Assembly: GCA_900769175.1 (NCBI GenBank)
Contig: CAAGFP010000100.1
Span: 1 to 7,669, forward strand
Length of the DNA stretch: 7,669 bases
Direction of reading: 5' to 3'
From: Lachnospiraceae bacterium
GTDB lineage: Bacteria; Bacillota; Clostridia; Lachnospirales; Lachnospiraceae
In this document: positions 1 to 7,095 of the stretch, piece after piece
How the letters are laid out: every line of letters starts with the position of its first letter
Position numbering within the stretch: position 1 is the first letter of the stretch
Position numbers and translations under genes: made by a program
The notes under the pieces: generated by a model
Database searches by the model: none
Told to the model about the DNA's origin: nothing
What the model saw: only the letters and a program-made list of their open reading frames with translations

Positions 1-2096
1 ACACTGACTTCAGAAGTTGCCGCTTCATTAAAGAATTCCTTATCGATTTTCATAATATCAAACGGAATATCCTTTAAAATATTTAATGAAGAATAACCGG
101 AACCAAAGTCGTCCATTGCAAGTGTCAGTCCAAGCTCTTTGAGCTGGTTTACGACTTCAATCATTTTATCCTTTTCATCAAAGAATACGGTTTCCGTAAT
201 TTCAAGCTCAATGTTATGAACATCTGTCTCGTAACGCTCCAACACCCGTTCAACCGATTTCACATAATCGGGATTGTTAATCAGAAGTCTTGACTGGTTA
301 ACAGAAATAGGAACTATTTTATACCCGCCCTTTTTCCTTAAATCCTTTAGTTTTGCGCATATTTTTTCGAGCATGTAGAAATCCAGTTTTTCAACAAAAC
401 CATCCTGCTCAAAAATAGGAATAAAGTCGCTCGGATAAATGACGGTCCCGTCATCTTTTATCCATCGAACCAGTGCCTCAGCCCCGATTACACAATCATT
501 GACGATATCCCACTTCGGCTGGAGGAATACCCTGAATTCCTCTTTTCCCAAAGAAATCTGCATTTCCGACTCAATGATATCGACCTTTTTCATATCGGAA
601 ACAATGCTTTCGGAATAGAAAGCTTCCATTATTTTATTATCTGATTTGATGGACTTTCTCGCAACGTTTGCGTGGTCAATCATGACATCAATATCTATAT
701 CTTCTTTTTTAATCTGATAGAAACCGGACTTAAACCGAATCGGATATCGTACTCCGGACATTTTCGCACGGTCTCCAACCGCCTTGCTGTAACGCTGGAG
801 ACGGTTATTCAATTCGAGGTCATTTAATACCAAAGCAAGGAACTGGTCGGAATTTACACGCACGCAAAGCTCATGATTGGAAAAATATTTCTTGAATTCC
901 TGCACGCAAGCCACCAGAACATCATCCGCTTTTTTGTGTCCGTACGCCTCGTTGATATATCGGAAATTCATAATATCAAAACGGCACATTATGAAATGGC
1001 TTTCACGGTTCGCAGCGATAATCTCCTTTGCTTTCTTCTTGAAATAGTTGAAATTCCATCCACCTGTAACATCATCCACATAAGCAAGTTTTTCAATCAA
1101 CTCAGATGAATTTCTCATAATTGTCCATACCGCGATGGAAACCCCAATCAAAATGACAATCAGGCAAAAACAGGTCAAAAAGCTTCGGATTGCACCTCCT
1201 GCAATTTCACTTTCTACCGTTCCGGTATCAAAACAGGTAAAGAAATAGAATCCTTTCGCATTTTCAATTTTTTTGAAATAACAATATAGTTTATCTCCGC
1301 TCGGCGCATATACAACGAAATCTTCAGCATTTCCGGAGCCGAGTTTCATTGCGACGTTTTTGATTTTGTTTTTCTCAAAAATATGATTGTTGGACACCGC
1401 AATCAGTGCATCGAAAACATTATCGTGGAATTCTCCCATTTTATCATTAAAATCGGAAGATCTGATAATAATATTGCCACCGGAATCAATGATACAGCAG
1501 GAAGCTATTTCATTTATGTAGCGATAAACATTTTCTGACATGACATAAGTGATGTCTTTAGAGAATACAAGATAAGAATAATGACCGTTTTCATTCGGTT
1601 TAAACCGGTAAATTCCTTTCAGTTCAATGCATTCTTCTGTAGTCTCCGTATACACCTTGTCAATTCTCGATGTGAAATTACTGCTAAACAGAGAGCTTGA
1701 CAAGTCGGAATAAAATGCATAATCCTTCGAATAATTGTCAAGAAAAATCGCATCCTCGCTGTAATATTCATTCTCAGGAGTATAAAATACAATCTCATAT
1801 TCTTTGTATTCTTCCGTAAGCGCCCGGAAATCTTTTGAAAAATCAGAAGCATCAATCGAATAGGTGCTCAGTTCATGTCCCATTTGTGTACATGCAGTCC
1901 GGATTTCAGAGCACTCCTTATCAAGAGTCATTGTTGCAACACTGATAATATCCATGTAGTTATCGACAGCTTGTTTTTTATAAACATTTTTGATATCAAA
2001 CACATGGAAGAGACTGATAAAAATACAGATAATAAGAATTACGAAAGCTAAAAGAAGTGTTTTATTTACTGTTACAACCTGTTCAAACTTCTTCAT
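1..2096 (-). CDS. Membrane-bound degenerate GGDEF / EAL c-di-GMP phosphodiesterase (C-terminus cut by window)
   Basis: The reading frame is open from ATG at 2096 to the window edge, giving 698 residues. Membrane segments lie near residues 13-33 and 305-327. Between them is a roughly 270-residue extracytoplasmic region, probably a Cache/PAS-like sensor (inference; a stretch like IIDSGGNIIIRSS at 202-214 fits such folds). The GGDEF domain covers about 335-490. Its signature is NSDQF (415-419), so both glycines and the key Glu are lost, and no RxxD inhibitory site precedes it; cyclase activity is unlikely. The EAL domain starts near 515 and keeps the visible catalytic residues: E540 of EALVRW, N600, E632 of EITET, D662-D663 of DDFGSGYSSL and K683. 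The last Glu and Gln of the family lie beyond the edge. The likely role is hydrolysis of c-di-GMP to pGpG in the cytoplasm in response to an external signal. Roughly 60-80 residues are probably missing. A GGGAGGG ribosome site sits 4 nt before the start. It is divergent from the operon at 2360. Confidence 0.93.
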   Translation of the reverse strand, partial: MKKFEQVVTVNKTLLLAFVILIICIFISLFHVFDIKNVYKKQAVDNYMDIISVATMTLDKECSEIRTACTQMGHELSTYSIDASDFSKDFRALTEEYKEYEIVFYTPENEYYSEDAIFLDNYSKDYAFYSDLSSSLFSSNFTSRIDKVYTETTEECIELKGIYRFKPNENGHYSYLVFSKDITYVMSENVYRYINEIASCCIIDSGGNIIIRSSDFNDKMGEFHDNVFDALIAVSNNHIFEKNKIKNVAMKLGSGNAEDFVVYAPSGDKLYCYFKKIENAKGFYFFTCFDTGTVESEIAGGAIRSFLTCFCLIVILIGVSIAVWTIMRNSSELIEKLAYVDDVTGGWNFNYFKKKAKEIIAANRESHFIMCRFDIMNFRYINEAYGHKKADDVLVACVQEFKKYFSNHELCVRVNSDQFLALVLNDLELNNRLQRYSKAVGDRAKMSGVRYPIRFKSGFYQIKKEDIDIDVMIDHANVARKSIKSDNKIMEAFYSESIVSDMKKVDIIESEMQISLGKEEFRVFLQPKWDIVNDCVIGAEALVRWIKDDGTVIYPSDFIPIFEQDGFVEKLDFYMLEKICAKLKDLRKKGGYKIVPISVNQSRLLINNPDYVKSVERVLERYETDVHNIELEITETVFFDEKDKMIEVVNQLKELGLTLAMDDFGSGYSSLNILKDIPFDIMKIDKEFFNEAATSEVS

Positions 2097-2100
2097 ATTT

Positions 2101-2107
2101 CCCTCCC
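2101..2107 (-). promoter_or_regulatory. Ribosome binding site of the GGDEF/EAL gene
   Basis: Read on the minus strand this is GGGAGGG, separated from the ATG at 2096 by AAAT. It is a strong purine-rich Shine-Dalgarno and fixes the start codon. Confidence 0.85.
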
Positions 2108-2146
2108 ATAAATTCTTACATCTTTTGTCGAACACAGACTGTTCTT

Positions 2147-2176
2147 ATTATAACACACAATATTAGTTTTTTTCAA
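2147..2176 (-). promoter_or_regulatory. Sigma-A type promoter for the GGDEF/EAL gene
   Basis: On the minus strand a TTGAAA -35 box (2176-2171) is followed after 18 bp by a perfect TATAAT -10 box (2152-2147). Transcription would start near 2140, leaving a leader of about 44 nt before the GGGAGGG ribosome site and start codon. The boxes and spacing match a vegetative promoter closely. The exact start point is inferred. Confidence 0.75.
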
Positions 2177-2180
2177 CCTA

Positions 2181-2203
2181 TAGATACCCGGATTTAGATA
2201 CCC
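2181..2203. repeat. 9-bp tandem-spaced direct repeat TAGATACCC
   Basis: TAGATACCC occurs exactly at 2181-2189 and again at 2195-2203, a 14-bp centre-to-centre spacing. The pair lies immediately upstream of the -35 box of the minus-strand GGDEF/EAL promoter (edge at 2176). That is a position typical of activator sites, and it is also upstream of the plus-strand operon promoter. The repeat itself is seen directly; a role as a regulator binding site is inference. Confidence 0.5.
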
Positions 2204-2269
2204 TGATTCCAAAGTCTTTTTGCCTGAATTCCACGTTCTTGGTAATCCTTTCGTTCTGCGTGTTTTATC

Positions 2270-2298
2270 TTGTTATTTTACGGGAATTATAATAAAAT
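2270..2298 (+). promoter_or_regulatory. Probable promoter of the MoxR-DUF58-transglutaminase operon
   Basis: TTGTTA (2270-2275) and TAAAAT (2293-2298) are separated by 17 bp and fit a sigma-A promoter (4/6 and 5/6 matches). A perfect TATAAT also lies at 2288-2293 but has only a poor -35 (TTATCT, 2265-2270). Either choice starts the transcript around 2300-2305, giving a leader of about 55 nt before the MoxR gene. No better candidate was seen between 2200 and 2350. Confidence 0.5.
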
Positions 2299-2302
2299 AT
2301 TC

Positions 2303-2331
2303 GTGATACCGGATTGTTCCGAAGATATCAC
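2303..2331 (+). other. Leader hairpin at the 5' end of the operon transcript
   Basis: GTGATA (2303-2308) pairs with TATCAC (2326-2331), and inside it CGGA (2310-2313) pairs with TCCG (2318-2321) around a TTGT loop. The two stems are joined by an asymmetric internal loop (1 nt against 4 nt). It falls at or just after the predicted transcription start and 17 nt before the GGAGG site. It may be a 5' stabilising stem or a dyad operator; no known riboswitch fold was recognised. There is no run of T after it, so it is not a terminator. Confidence 0.4.
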
Positions 2332-2348
2332 TCACAAAGCACTCAAAC

Positions 2349-2353
2349 GGAGG
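2349..2353 (+). promoter_or_regulatory. Ribosome binding site deciding the MoxR start
   Basis: GGAGG lies 6 nt before the ATG at 2360. This selects 2360 over the upstream in-frame TTG at 2270, which has no ribosome site and sits inside the predicted -35 box. Confidence 0.85.
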
Positions 2354-2359
2354 TCAATT

Positions 2360-3289
2360 ATGTCCAGTTTAATCAAACAGATGAAAGACACAATCAAAAC
2401 TGCCATCCACGGTAAAGACGATATCATCGACCAGGTTCTTTGCGCTGCACTTGCAGGTGGTCATATTTTACTTGAAGACATTCCGGGAGTCGGTAAAACA
2501 ACCCTAGTCACCGCACTTGCCAAGGTATTATCGCTTGATTATAAACGTGTGCAGTTTACTCCGGATGTCCTTCCGAGCGATCTGACCGGTTTTTCCATGC
2601 CGGACAAAACAAACGGCGGTTTTGTTTTCCACGAAGGTGCTGTATATACCAATCTGTTTCTGGCAGATGAAATCAATCGTACTTCTCCAAAGACCCAATC
2701 CGCTTTATTGGAGGTTATGGAAGAAGGAAAGGCAACTGTTGACGGAGTAACCCGTGTTCTCCCCAAACCGTTTCTTGTTATTGCAACCCAGAATCCCATC
2801 GGTGCAAGCGGAACACAGAAACTTCCCGAATCCCAGTTAGACCGTTTCATGATTCGTCTTTCCATGGGATATCCTTCCCATGAAAGCGCAATTAATATTT
2901 TAAAGGGGGATTCGCATGAAATCATTGACCAAATGAATTCCTGCATTCAAAAAGAAGAACTCCTCTCACTTCAGCAGGCGGTTCGGAATATTTATGTTTC
3001 GGATGCTTTATATGAATATGCAGTAAGCCTTAGCGAGGCAACCAGAAATCCGGATTATTTTACGCTCGGATTAAGCCCGCGAGGAAGTATCGCCTTATTA
3101 AAAATGGCAAAGGCCCATGCCTTCATATCCGAAAGAGACTTCTGTACACCCGAAGATTTTCGCGATGTATTTTTAAGTGTTGCCAATCACAGAATCCTTC
3201 TTTCTACAAGAGCCAAAGCAGAAGGACTAAACATATCGGATGCTTTGATGAAAGCGTTTAACAGCGTTGCAGTGCCGAAAATCAAGTAA
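2360..3289 (+). CDS. MoxR-family AAA+ ATPase
   Basis: This is a 309-residue cytoplasmic ATPase, close to the usual length of about 310-330 for MoxR proteins. Walker A is DIPGVGKTT (40-48) and Walker B is LFLADEINR (99-107), followed by the family stretch SPKTQSALLEVMEE. Sensor 1 is VIATQNPIG (140-148), the LPESQLDRF motif is at 155-163, and sensor 2 lies in GLSPRGS (R241) of the C-terminal lid. All catalytic motifs look intact. MoxR ATPases act with VWA or DUF58 partners, probably remodelling or activating them; the next gene encodes such a partner, 33 bp downstream. The start at ATG 2360 is supported by GGAGG 6 nt upstream and by the family N-terminus; the longer frame from 2270 adds 30 residues with no family resemblance. 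The actual substrate is unknown. Confidence 0.95.
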   Translation: MSSLIKQMKDTIKTAIHGKDDIIDQVLCAALAGGHILLEDIPGVGKTTLVTALAKVLSLDYKRVQFTPDVLPSDLTGFSMPDKTNGGFVFHEGAVYTNLFLADEINRTSPKTQSALLEVMEEGKATVDGVTRVLPKPFLVIATQNPIGASGTQKLPESQLDRFMIRLSMGYPSHESAINILKGDSHEIIDQMNSCIQKEELLSLQQAVRNIYVSDALYEYAVSLSEATRNPDYFTLGLSPRGSIALLKMAKAHAFISERDFCTPEDFRDVFLSVANHRILLSTRAKAEGLNISDALMKAFNSVAVPKIK

Positions 3290-3308
3290 GATTGCATTGA
3301 TTTCTTAT

Positions 3309-3314
3309 AAGGGG
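3309..3314 (+). promoter_or_regulatory. Ribosome binding site of the DUF58 gene
   Basis: AAGGGG lies 8 nt before the ATG at 3323. A second in-frame ATG at 3329 would be 14 nt away, so the first is preferred. Confidence 0.65.
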
Positions 3315-3322
3315 TTTTCGAT

Positions 3323-4348
3323 ATGAAGATGAAAGTTTCCATTCCAAATATTATATTATATATCGGAGCAATTGCGCTCGTTCTGGCCACCATAATCCTA
3401 TTGGAACAGCCTTTTTTAATTGTGCTCCTTTTTCCGTTTATCCTTATTCCGGCTCTTGAACTTCCGCTTTTTTTTAAGAGTGTTTCACAGGTCAGCGTCG
3501 AAGCACACTCCAATGCCCCCTTCATTGAAACCGGTAACGAAATTCCGGTTTTCGTTTCAATTCATAACCATTCCTTTTTTCCGTTTCTTCATTGTCGATT
3601 GAAATGTTATGTAAACAACTTATTTTATCCGAAAAATAAAGAATCTCTCATTTCTTTTCCTTTGCTACCCAAGAAAGAATCGACAAATACGGTCTCCCTT
3701 CTCTCTTCCGGGTGTGGAATGGCTACCTTTGAAATATATGAAATTATGTTAACTGATTTACTGGGATTTTTTATTTTTCTTCATCCCGTCCAAAAAAGAG
3801 TCGACATCCCAATTCTTCCCAAAGAAGAAGAAATAGAAATTCCAACCCATAATACCCTCTCCGACGGAATGGATGAATTCGAAGAATCCGATTTAAAAGG
3901 AAATGTTTCTTCCGATATCAAAGAAATACGTGAGTATCACCCGGGCGACAGACTCCAGCGTATTCATTGGAAGCTTTCAGCCAAGCTTGATGATTTATTC
4001 GTCAAGGAAATGGCGCATACTTCCATTTTATCCATGGTGCTTCTTCCTGAATTGAATAAAGATACAATTGAAGATACCGTTTCCACGCTCTACAATTTAA
4101 GCCGCATGCTGATTCAGGATGAAGAACGTTTTGAAATCTGTCTCTACCATGAAAACGCAATGGATTTTCAATACAGAATCATATCCGGTAACGAAGATTT
4201 AATTGATGCGTTCCGTGCCCTGTATTATCTTCCTTTATATACCGAACCCGATGCAGCGAAGAACTATTATTATTCCACCGGACAAAAAAACGCATCCATT
4301 CTCCATATAAAAGGATGCGAAATTAATGTTCTTTCAAAAGAAGGATAA
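3323..4348 (+). CDS. DUF58-family membrane protein (MoxR partner)
   Basis: This 341-residue protein has two closely spaced hydrophobic segments near residues 8-27 and 30-51, then a soluble region. The DUF58 signature is clear at 201-221: EIREYHPGD (201-209) followed by RIHWKLSAK (213-221), then a VKE stretch. DUF58 proteins are related to VWA domains and are nearly always encoded next to a MoxR ATPase, as here. After the signature, the strand that would carry the VWA metal motif DxSxS reads VLLPELNK (239-246), so the motif appears to be lost. The N-terminal half (52-195) fits the beta-rich region usual in this family. The role is inferred to be an adaptor or envelope-assembly factor working with the ATPase and the downstream transglutaminase; no catalytic function is visible. 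It sits 33 bp after the ATPase gene and 27 bp before the next, so co-transcription is very likely. Confidence 0.9.
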   Translation: MKMKVSIPNIILYIGAIALVLATIILLEQPFLIVLLFPFILIPALELPLFFKSVSQVSVEAHSNAPFIETGNEIPVFVSIHNHSFFPFLHCRLKCYVNNLFYPKNKESLISFPLLPKKESTNTVSLLSSGCGMATFEIYEIMLTDLLGFFIFLHPVQKRVDIPILPKEEEIEIPTHNTLSDGMDEFEESDLKGNVSSDIKEIREYHPGDRLQRIHWKLSAKLDDLFVKEMAHTSILSMVLLPELNKDTIEDTVSTLYNLSRMLIQDEERFEICLYHENAMDFQYRIISGNEDLIDAFRALYYLPLYTEPDAAKNYYYSTGQKNASILHIKGCEINVLSKEG

Positions 4349-4363
4349 CAGTCGACAGACAGA

Positions 4364-4368
4364 AAGGA
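4364..4368 (+). promoter_or_regulatory. Ribosome binding site of the transglutaminase-like gene
   Basis: AAGGA lies 7 nt before the ATG at 4376 in the 27-bp gap after the DUF58 gene. The spacing is good and supports this start. Confidence 0.75.
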
Positions 4369-4375
4369 AAAGCAC

Positions 4376-6940
4376 ATGCCTCTTTTTCTGGAAAAAATAT
4401 TTCAAAAAAAAGAAATGAATGCTTTTGGGATTTATGTGAATGATATCCATTCCATGACTCCCCGTTTTCGCGTACTCATCTGTCTGATGAATGCGGTTTT
4501 GATTTTTTTAGCTTCCTACGGAACCATATCCGGTTTATTGGATGCATTTTCACTGCCCTATCATAAGCTTATTGTTGCGTTGTTTCTCATATTCGTTTCT
4601 GCCTATCTAAGCCTGCTTTATATGCACAGGGTTTTCTTTTATGTCGGATATATTGGATTTCTGATACTGTATACGCGATTTCTGGTCCAGTATTATCTTT
4701 ATGCAAACAGTGGTTTTCAGGCGGCTGTGAATGAAATCTATCTCAAATATTCGGATTTCTTTCAACTGACCTCGGTCCGTCATGCGCAGGAATTCTATAC
4801 GGACCGAACCATGACCATAACCATTGCATGCCTTTTCCTCGGAGCATTTCTGGCAATTCTGCTCAATGTTACCATTTCCGGATACATGCATCTGTTTGAT
4901 ACGATTCTTGTCACATTTCCCTTTCTGGAGATTGCGTTTTTTATCAATGAAAAACCGCCTGTTTTCAGTATTTTTCTTCTTTTGACTTCCTATATCTGCA
5001 TCGGACTTTTATCCTTAAGCCGACATGCCAGAATGCAGGTTCAGACCAAAAAGGGAAAAGAATATGTGCGAATTCGCAGGAATAAAAAAACTGCTTTCCT
5101 TTATCAGGGCAATGCATCCCTGAAAGGAATTCTTCTTATCCTATCCATGATCATTTCCTTACTAATCTGTGTCGGTTTCAAAGGCATATATGAATCAAAT
5201 ACAATACAAAATACGCACAACCCGATACGGATTGCCCTAAACGATGCCGTTAAAACCTATGTACAAAGCGGTTTTTCCGGTCTTCTCAACCGTTATGATG
5301 CCAAAGGCGGTCTTGATCGCGGGCGAATGGGAGGTATCAGTTCCGTGCGTCCCGATTTTGAGACAGATTTAGTTGTAACCTATGCGCCGAGCAATGTGAA
5401 CACCGTTTATCTGAAATCCTTTGAGGGAAGTTTTTACGCAGAAAACACCTGGTATGATAATGGTTATTCTTTTAATCCGGAATATAAAGATATGAATTTA
5501 ACCAATATCAATTTCACTGAGGAACAGACAAACGAATCCGGTTCCTACACTTCCCCCATGCTGATTCTTTTTCAGGAAGATATAAACGAAATAGAGGATT
5601 CCTATCTTTATACCGGCACATCAAAGGGTAAAATGACAATTGAAAACATTGATGCCGAAACCTATGATTTATACGTACCCTATTATACCAAGCGTTCAGA
5701 CGATAACAAATCTGCTCTGTCTTTGGCTTCCAATACTTCGGATTTATCCTGTATTCCGCTTGGAGATGAATTAACTTTATATTACTATCCGCAAGTCGGA
5801 AGACGTTTTCCTCTAAAGTCAGACAATTTACTGAATGTACGACAATATGATATCTATGTCAACGATTCCTGCCTTTATGTGCCGGAATACTTAAAAGACA
5901 TGCTTCTTGATTACTGTATTACACACAATTATCCCGGTATTATTGAAGGAGAAGTTAAATCGAGCGCTCAGGAAGAATATGTGGATATCAATCAATACCG
6001 TCTTGCAGTTGCAGATGCGATTTATTCAGACTTTGTCAATCATTATCCATATACCATGTCTCCGGGAGCCACGCCGGTTTCAGAAGATTTCGTCGATTAT
6101 TTCCTTAATACCCAGCAGCGCGGCTACTGTGTACATTTCGCCTCTGCAGCCGTTATGCTTCTTAGAACCATGGGAGTTCCGGCACGCTATGTGGAAGGAT
6201 ACTGTATTCCTCCTTCTCTTTTGGCAGACGGAACCGTAATTTCAGATGCAAATTATGACGAATGGTTTGAGGGCGACTCCACCTTCCCGGAAGATGTAGT
6301 TGTAAGAGTCGAGGTGAATGATTCACATGCACATGCATGGATAGAAATCTATATGGAGGGATATGGTTTTGTTCCTTATGAAATGACGCCTCCCTCCTTA
6401 GAATCCGAACAACAGACTTTCTTTGATTTCTCAAATCTGTTAAGAGGACTGTTTGGAACGCCGATTGATGTCGAACCATTCGACACCGAAATCGGTAATA
6501 CCGGAAATCAGACCGGAAATTTCAGCAAAGGAAGTCTTTCCATTCTGTCCGGCCAGAACCTGTTACTTCCGCTTGCAACCTTTGCAGGCATTGTGCTTAT
6601 GCTGCTTTTCATTTATCAAATCGTTCGAAGGGTCATCGACAATCAAAAAATAAAAGCAATGTATCGAAATAAAAACTACGCAGGACTGTCCTATATTCTA
6701 TACCATCAGTTAATCCGGAAATTAAAGAAAACACATGCGACAGATTCAGAGAATCCTCTTCCGAGAGAATGCCAGATCATTTGTACGAATGTATTAAAAA
6801 AGAAGTATCCGGAAGAAGAATTTAACACGGATAGTACCTTTGATTCCTTAGAACGCGCATTGTTTTCACCCAAAGGAATTTCAAAAGAAGAATATTTTAT
6901 TCTCGAAAAACAAATGCAGGAGTTAATAAAGAGGCTATAG
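4376..6940 (+). CDS. Polytopic membrane protein with extracytoplasmic transglutaminase-like domain
   Basis: This 854-residue protein resembles TgpA/DUF3488-type transglutaminase-like proteins. Seven hydrophobic segments are visible near 32-53, 65-83, 87-106, 146-166, 172-190, 195-215 and 250-267. The very basic loop at 216-239 marks the cytoplasmic side, so everything after 267 should face outside. Residues 268-535 are an extracytoplasmic region without a recognised domain. The transglutaminase core follows, with the nucleophile C585 in GYCVHFASA, GVPARYVEGY (600-609), H653 in HAHAWIE, and an acidic third position E669 in VPYEMTPP, where Asp is typical but Glu is also seen in bacterial homologues. 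An eighth membrane segment (729-750) leads to a cytoplasmic tail of about 100 residues resembling DUF4129. Family members are thought to act as proteases or crosslinkers in the envelope; the substrate is unknown. It is the last gene of the operon and is followed by a strong terminator. Confidence 0.92.
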   Translation: MPLFLEKIFQKKEMNAFGIYVNDIHSMTPRFRVLICLMNAVLIFLASYGTISGLLDAFSLPYHKLIVALFLIFVSAYLSLLYMHRVFFYVGYIGFLILYTRFLVQYYLYANSGFQAAVNEIYLKYSDFFQLTSVRHAQEFYTDRTMTITIACLFLGAFLAILLNVTISGYMHLFDTILVTFPFLEIAFFINEKPPVFSIFLLLTSYICIGLLSLSRHARMQVQTKKGKEYVRIRRNKKTAFLYQGNASLKGILLILSMIISLLICVGFKGIYESNTIQNTHNPIRIALNDAVKTYVQSGFSGLLNRYDAKGGLDRGRMGGISSVRPDFETDLVVTYAPSNVNTVYLKSFEGSFYAENTWYDNGYSFNPEYKDMNLTNINFTEEQTNESGSYTSPMLILFQEDINEIEDSYLYTGTSKGKMTIENIDAETYDLYVPYYTKRSDDNKSALSLASNTSDLSCIPLGDELTLYYYPQVGRRFPLKSDNLLNVRQYDIYVNDSCLYVPEYLKDMLLDYCITHNYPGIIEGEVKSSAQEEYVDINQYRLAVADAIYSDFVNHYPYTMSPGATPVSEDFVDYFLNTQQRGYCVHFASAAVMLLRTMGVPARYVEGYCIPPSLLADGTVISDANYDEWFEGDSTFPEDVVVRVEVNDSHAHAWIEIYMEGYGFVPYEMTPPSLESEQQTFFDFSNLLRGLFGTPIDVEPFDTEIGNTGNQTGNFSKGSLSILSGQNLLLPLATFAGIVLMLLFIYQIVRRVIDNQKIKAMYRNKNYAGLSYILYHQLIRKLKKTHATDSENPLPRECQIICTNVLKKKYPEEEFNTDSTFDSLERALFSPKGISKEEYFILEKQMQELIKRL

Positions 6941-7095
6941 ATTCGTACAGGCGCGCATCCTTAGCGCATCATTTTTCGACATCAAAACAAAAAGATTCTC
7001 ATACAGCAGTAAAGGTCCTGTCCGGAATACCATCCGAAACAGGACCTTTTTGTTTTATTTTTTATATATAACAGAAAACCGGGTGGGTATTTCTA
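6941..7095. other. Convergent intergenic region
   Basis: This 155-bp gap separates the stop of the transglutaminase-like gene from the stop of purL. Besides the terminator it contains two copies of GCGCATC (6953-6959 and 6964-6970), which could form only a short GCGC stem. No ORF or promoter was recognised here. Confidence 0.6.
7011..7056 (+). terminator. Intrinsic terminator of the operon
   Basis: AAAGGTCCTGT (7011-7021) pairs perfectly with ACAGGACCTTT (7039-7049). The stem is extended by CGGA (7023-7026) with TCCG (7033-7036) around a 6-nt loop, and it runs directly into TTTTTGTTTT and further T-rich sequence. This is a textbook terminator for the plus-strand operon. Read from the minus strand the stem is followed by only three T residues, so it should work poorly for the convergent purL. 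Confidence 0.92.

Noticed and set aside
840..1090. GGDEF domain as an active diguanylate cyclase
   Set aside because: The signature is NSDQF and lacks the glycines and the key acidic residue.
873..1109. Plus-strand 78-codon frame inside the GGDEF/EAL gene
   Set aside because: It lies antisense to a clearly conserved GGDEF region, with no ribosome site and no recognisable protein features.
2270..2359. N-terminal extension of the MoxR gene from an in-frame TTG
   Set aside because: No ribosome site precedes the TTG, the extra 30 residues do not resemble the family, the TTG lies in the predicted -35 box, and ATG 2360 has GGAGG at ideal spacing.
2539..2946. Minus-strand 135-codon frame inside the MoxR gene
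   Set aside because: It is a shadow of conserved AAA+ coding sequence on the opposite strand.
5907..6653. Overlapping frames on both strands within the transglutaminase domain
   Set aside because: The main frame carries the Cys-His-Glu motifs and is continuous; the alternatives have no supporting signals.
6953..6970. GCGCATC direct repeat as a terminator or attachment site
   Set aside because: The stem it can form is only 4 bp, and no integrase or other mobile-element gene is nearby.
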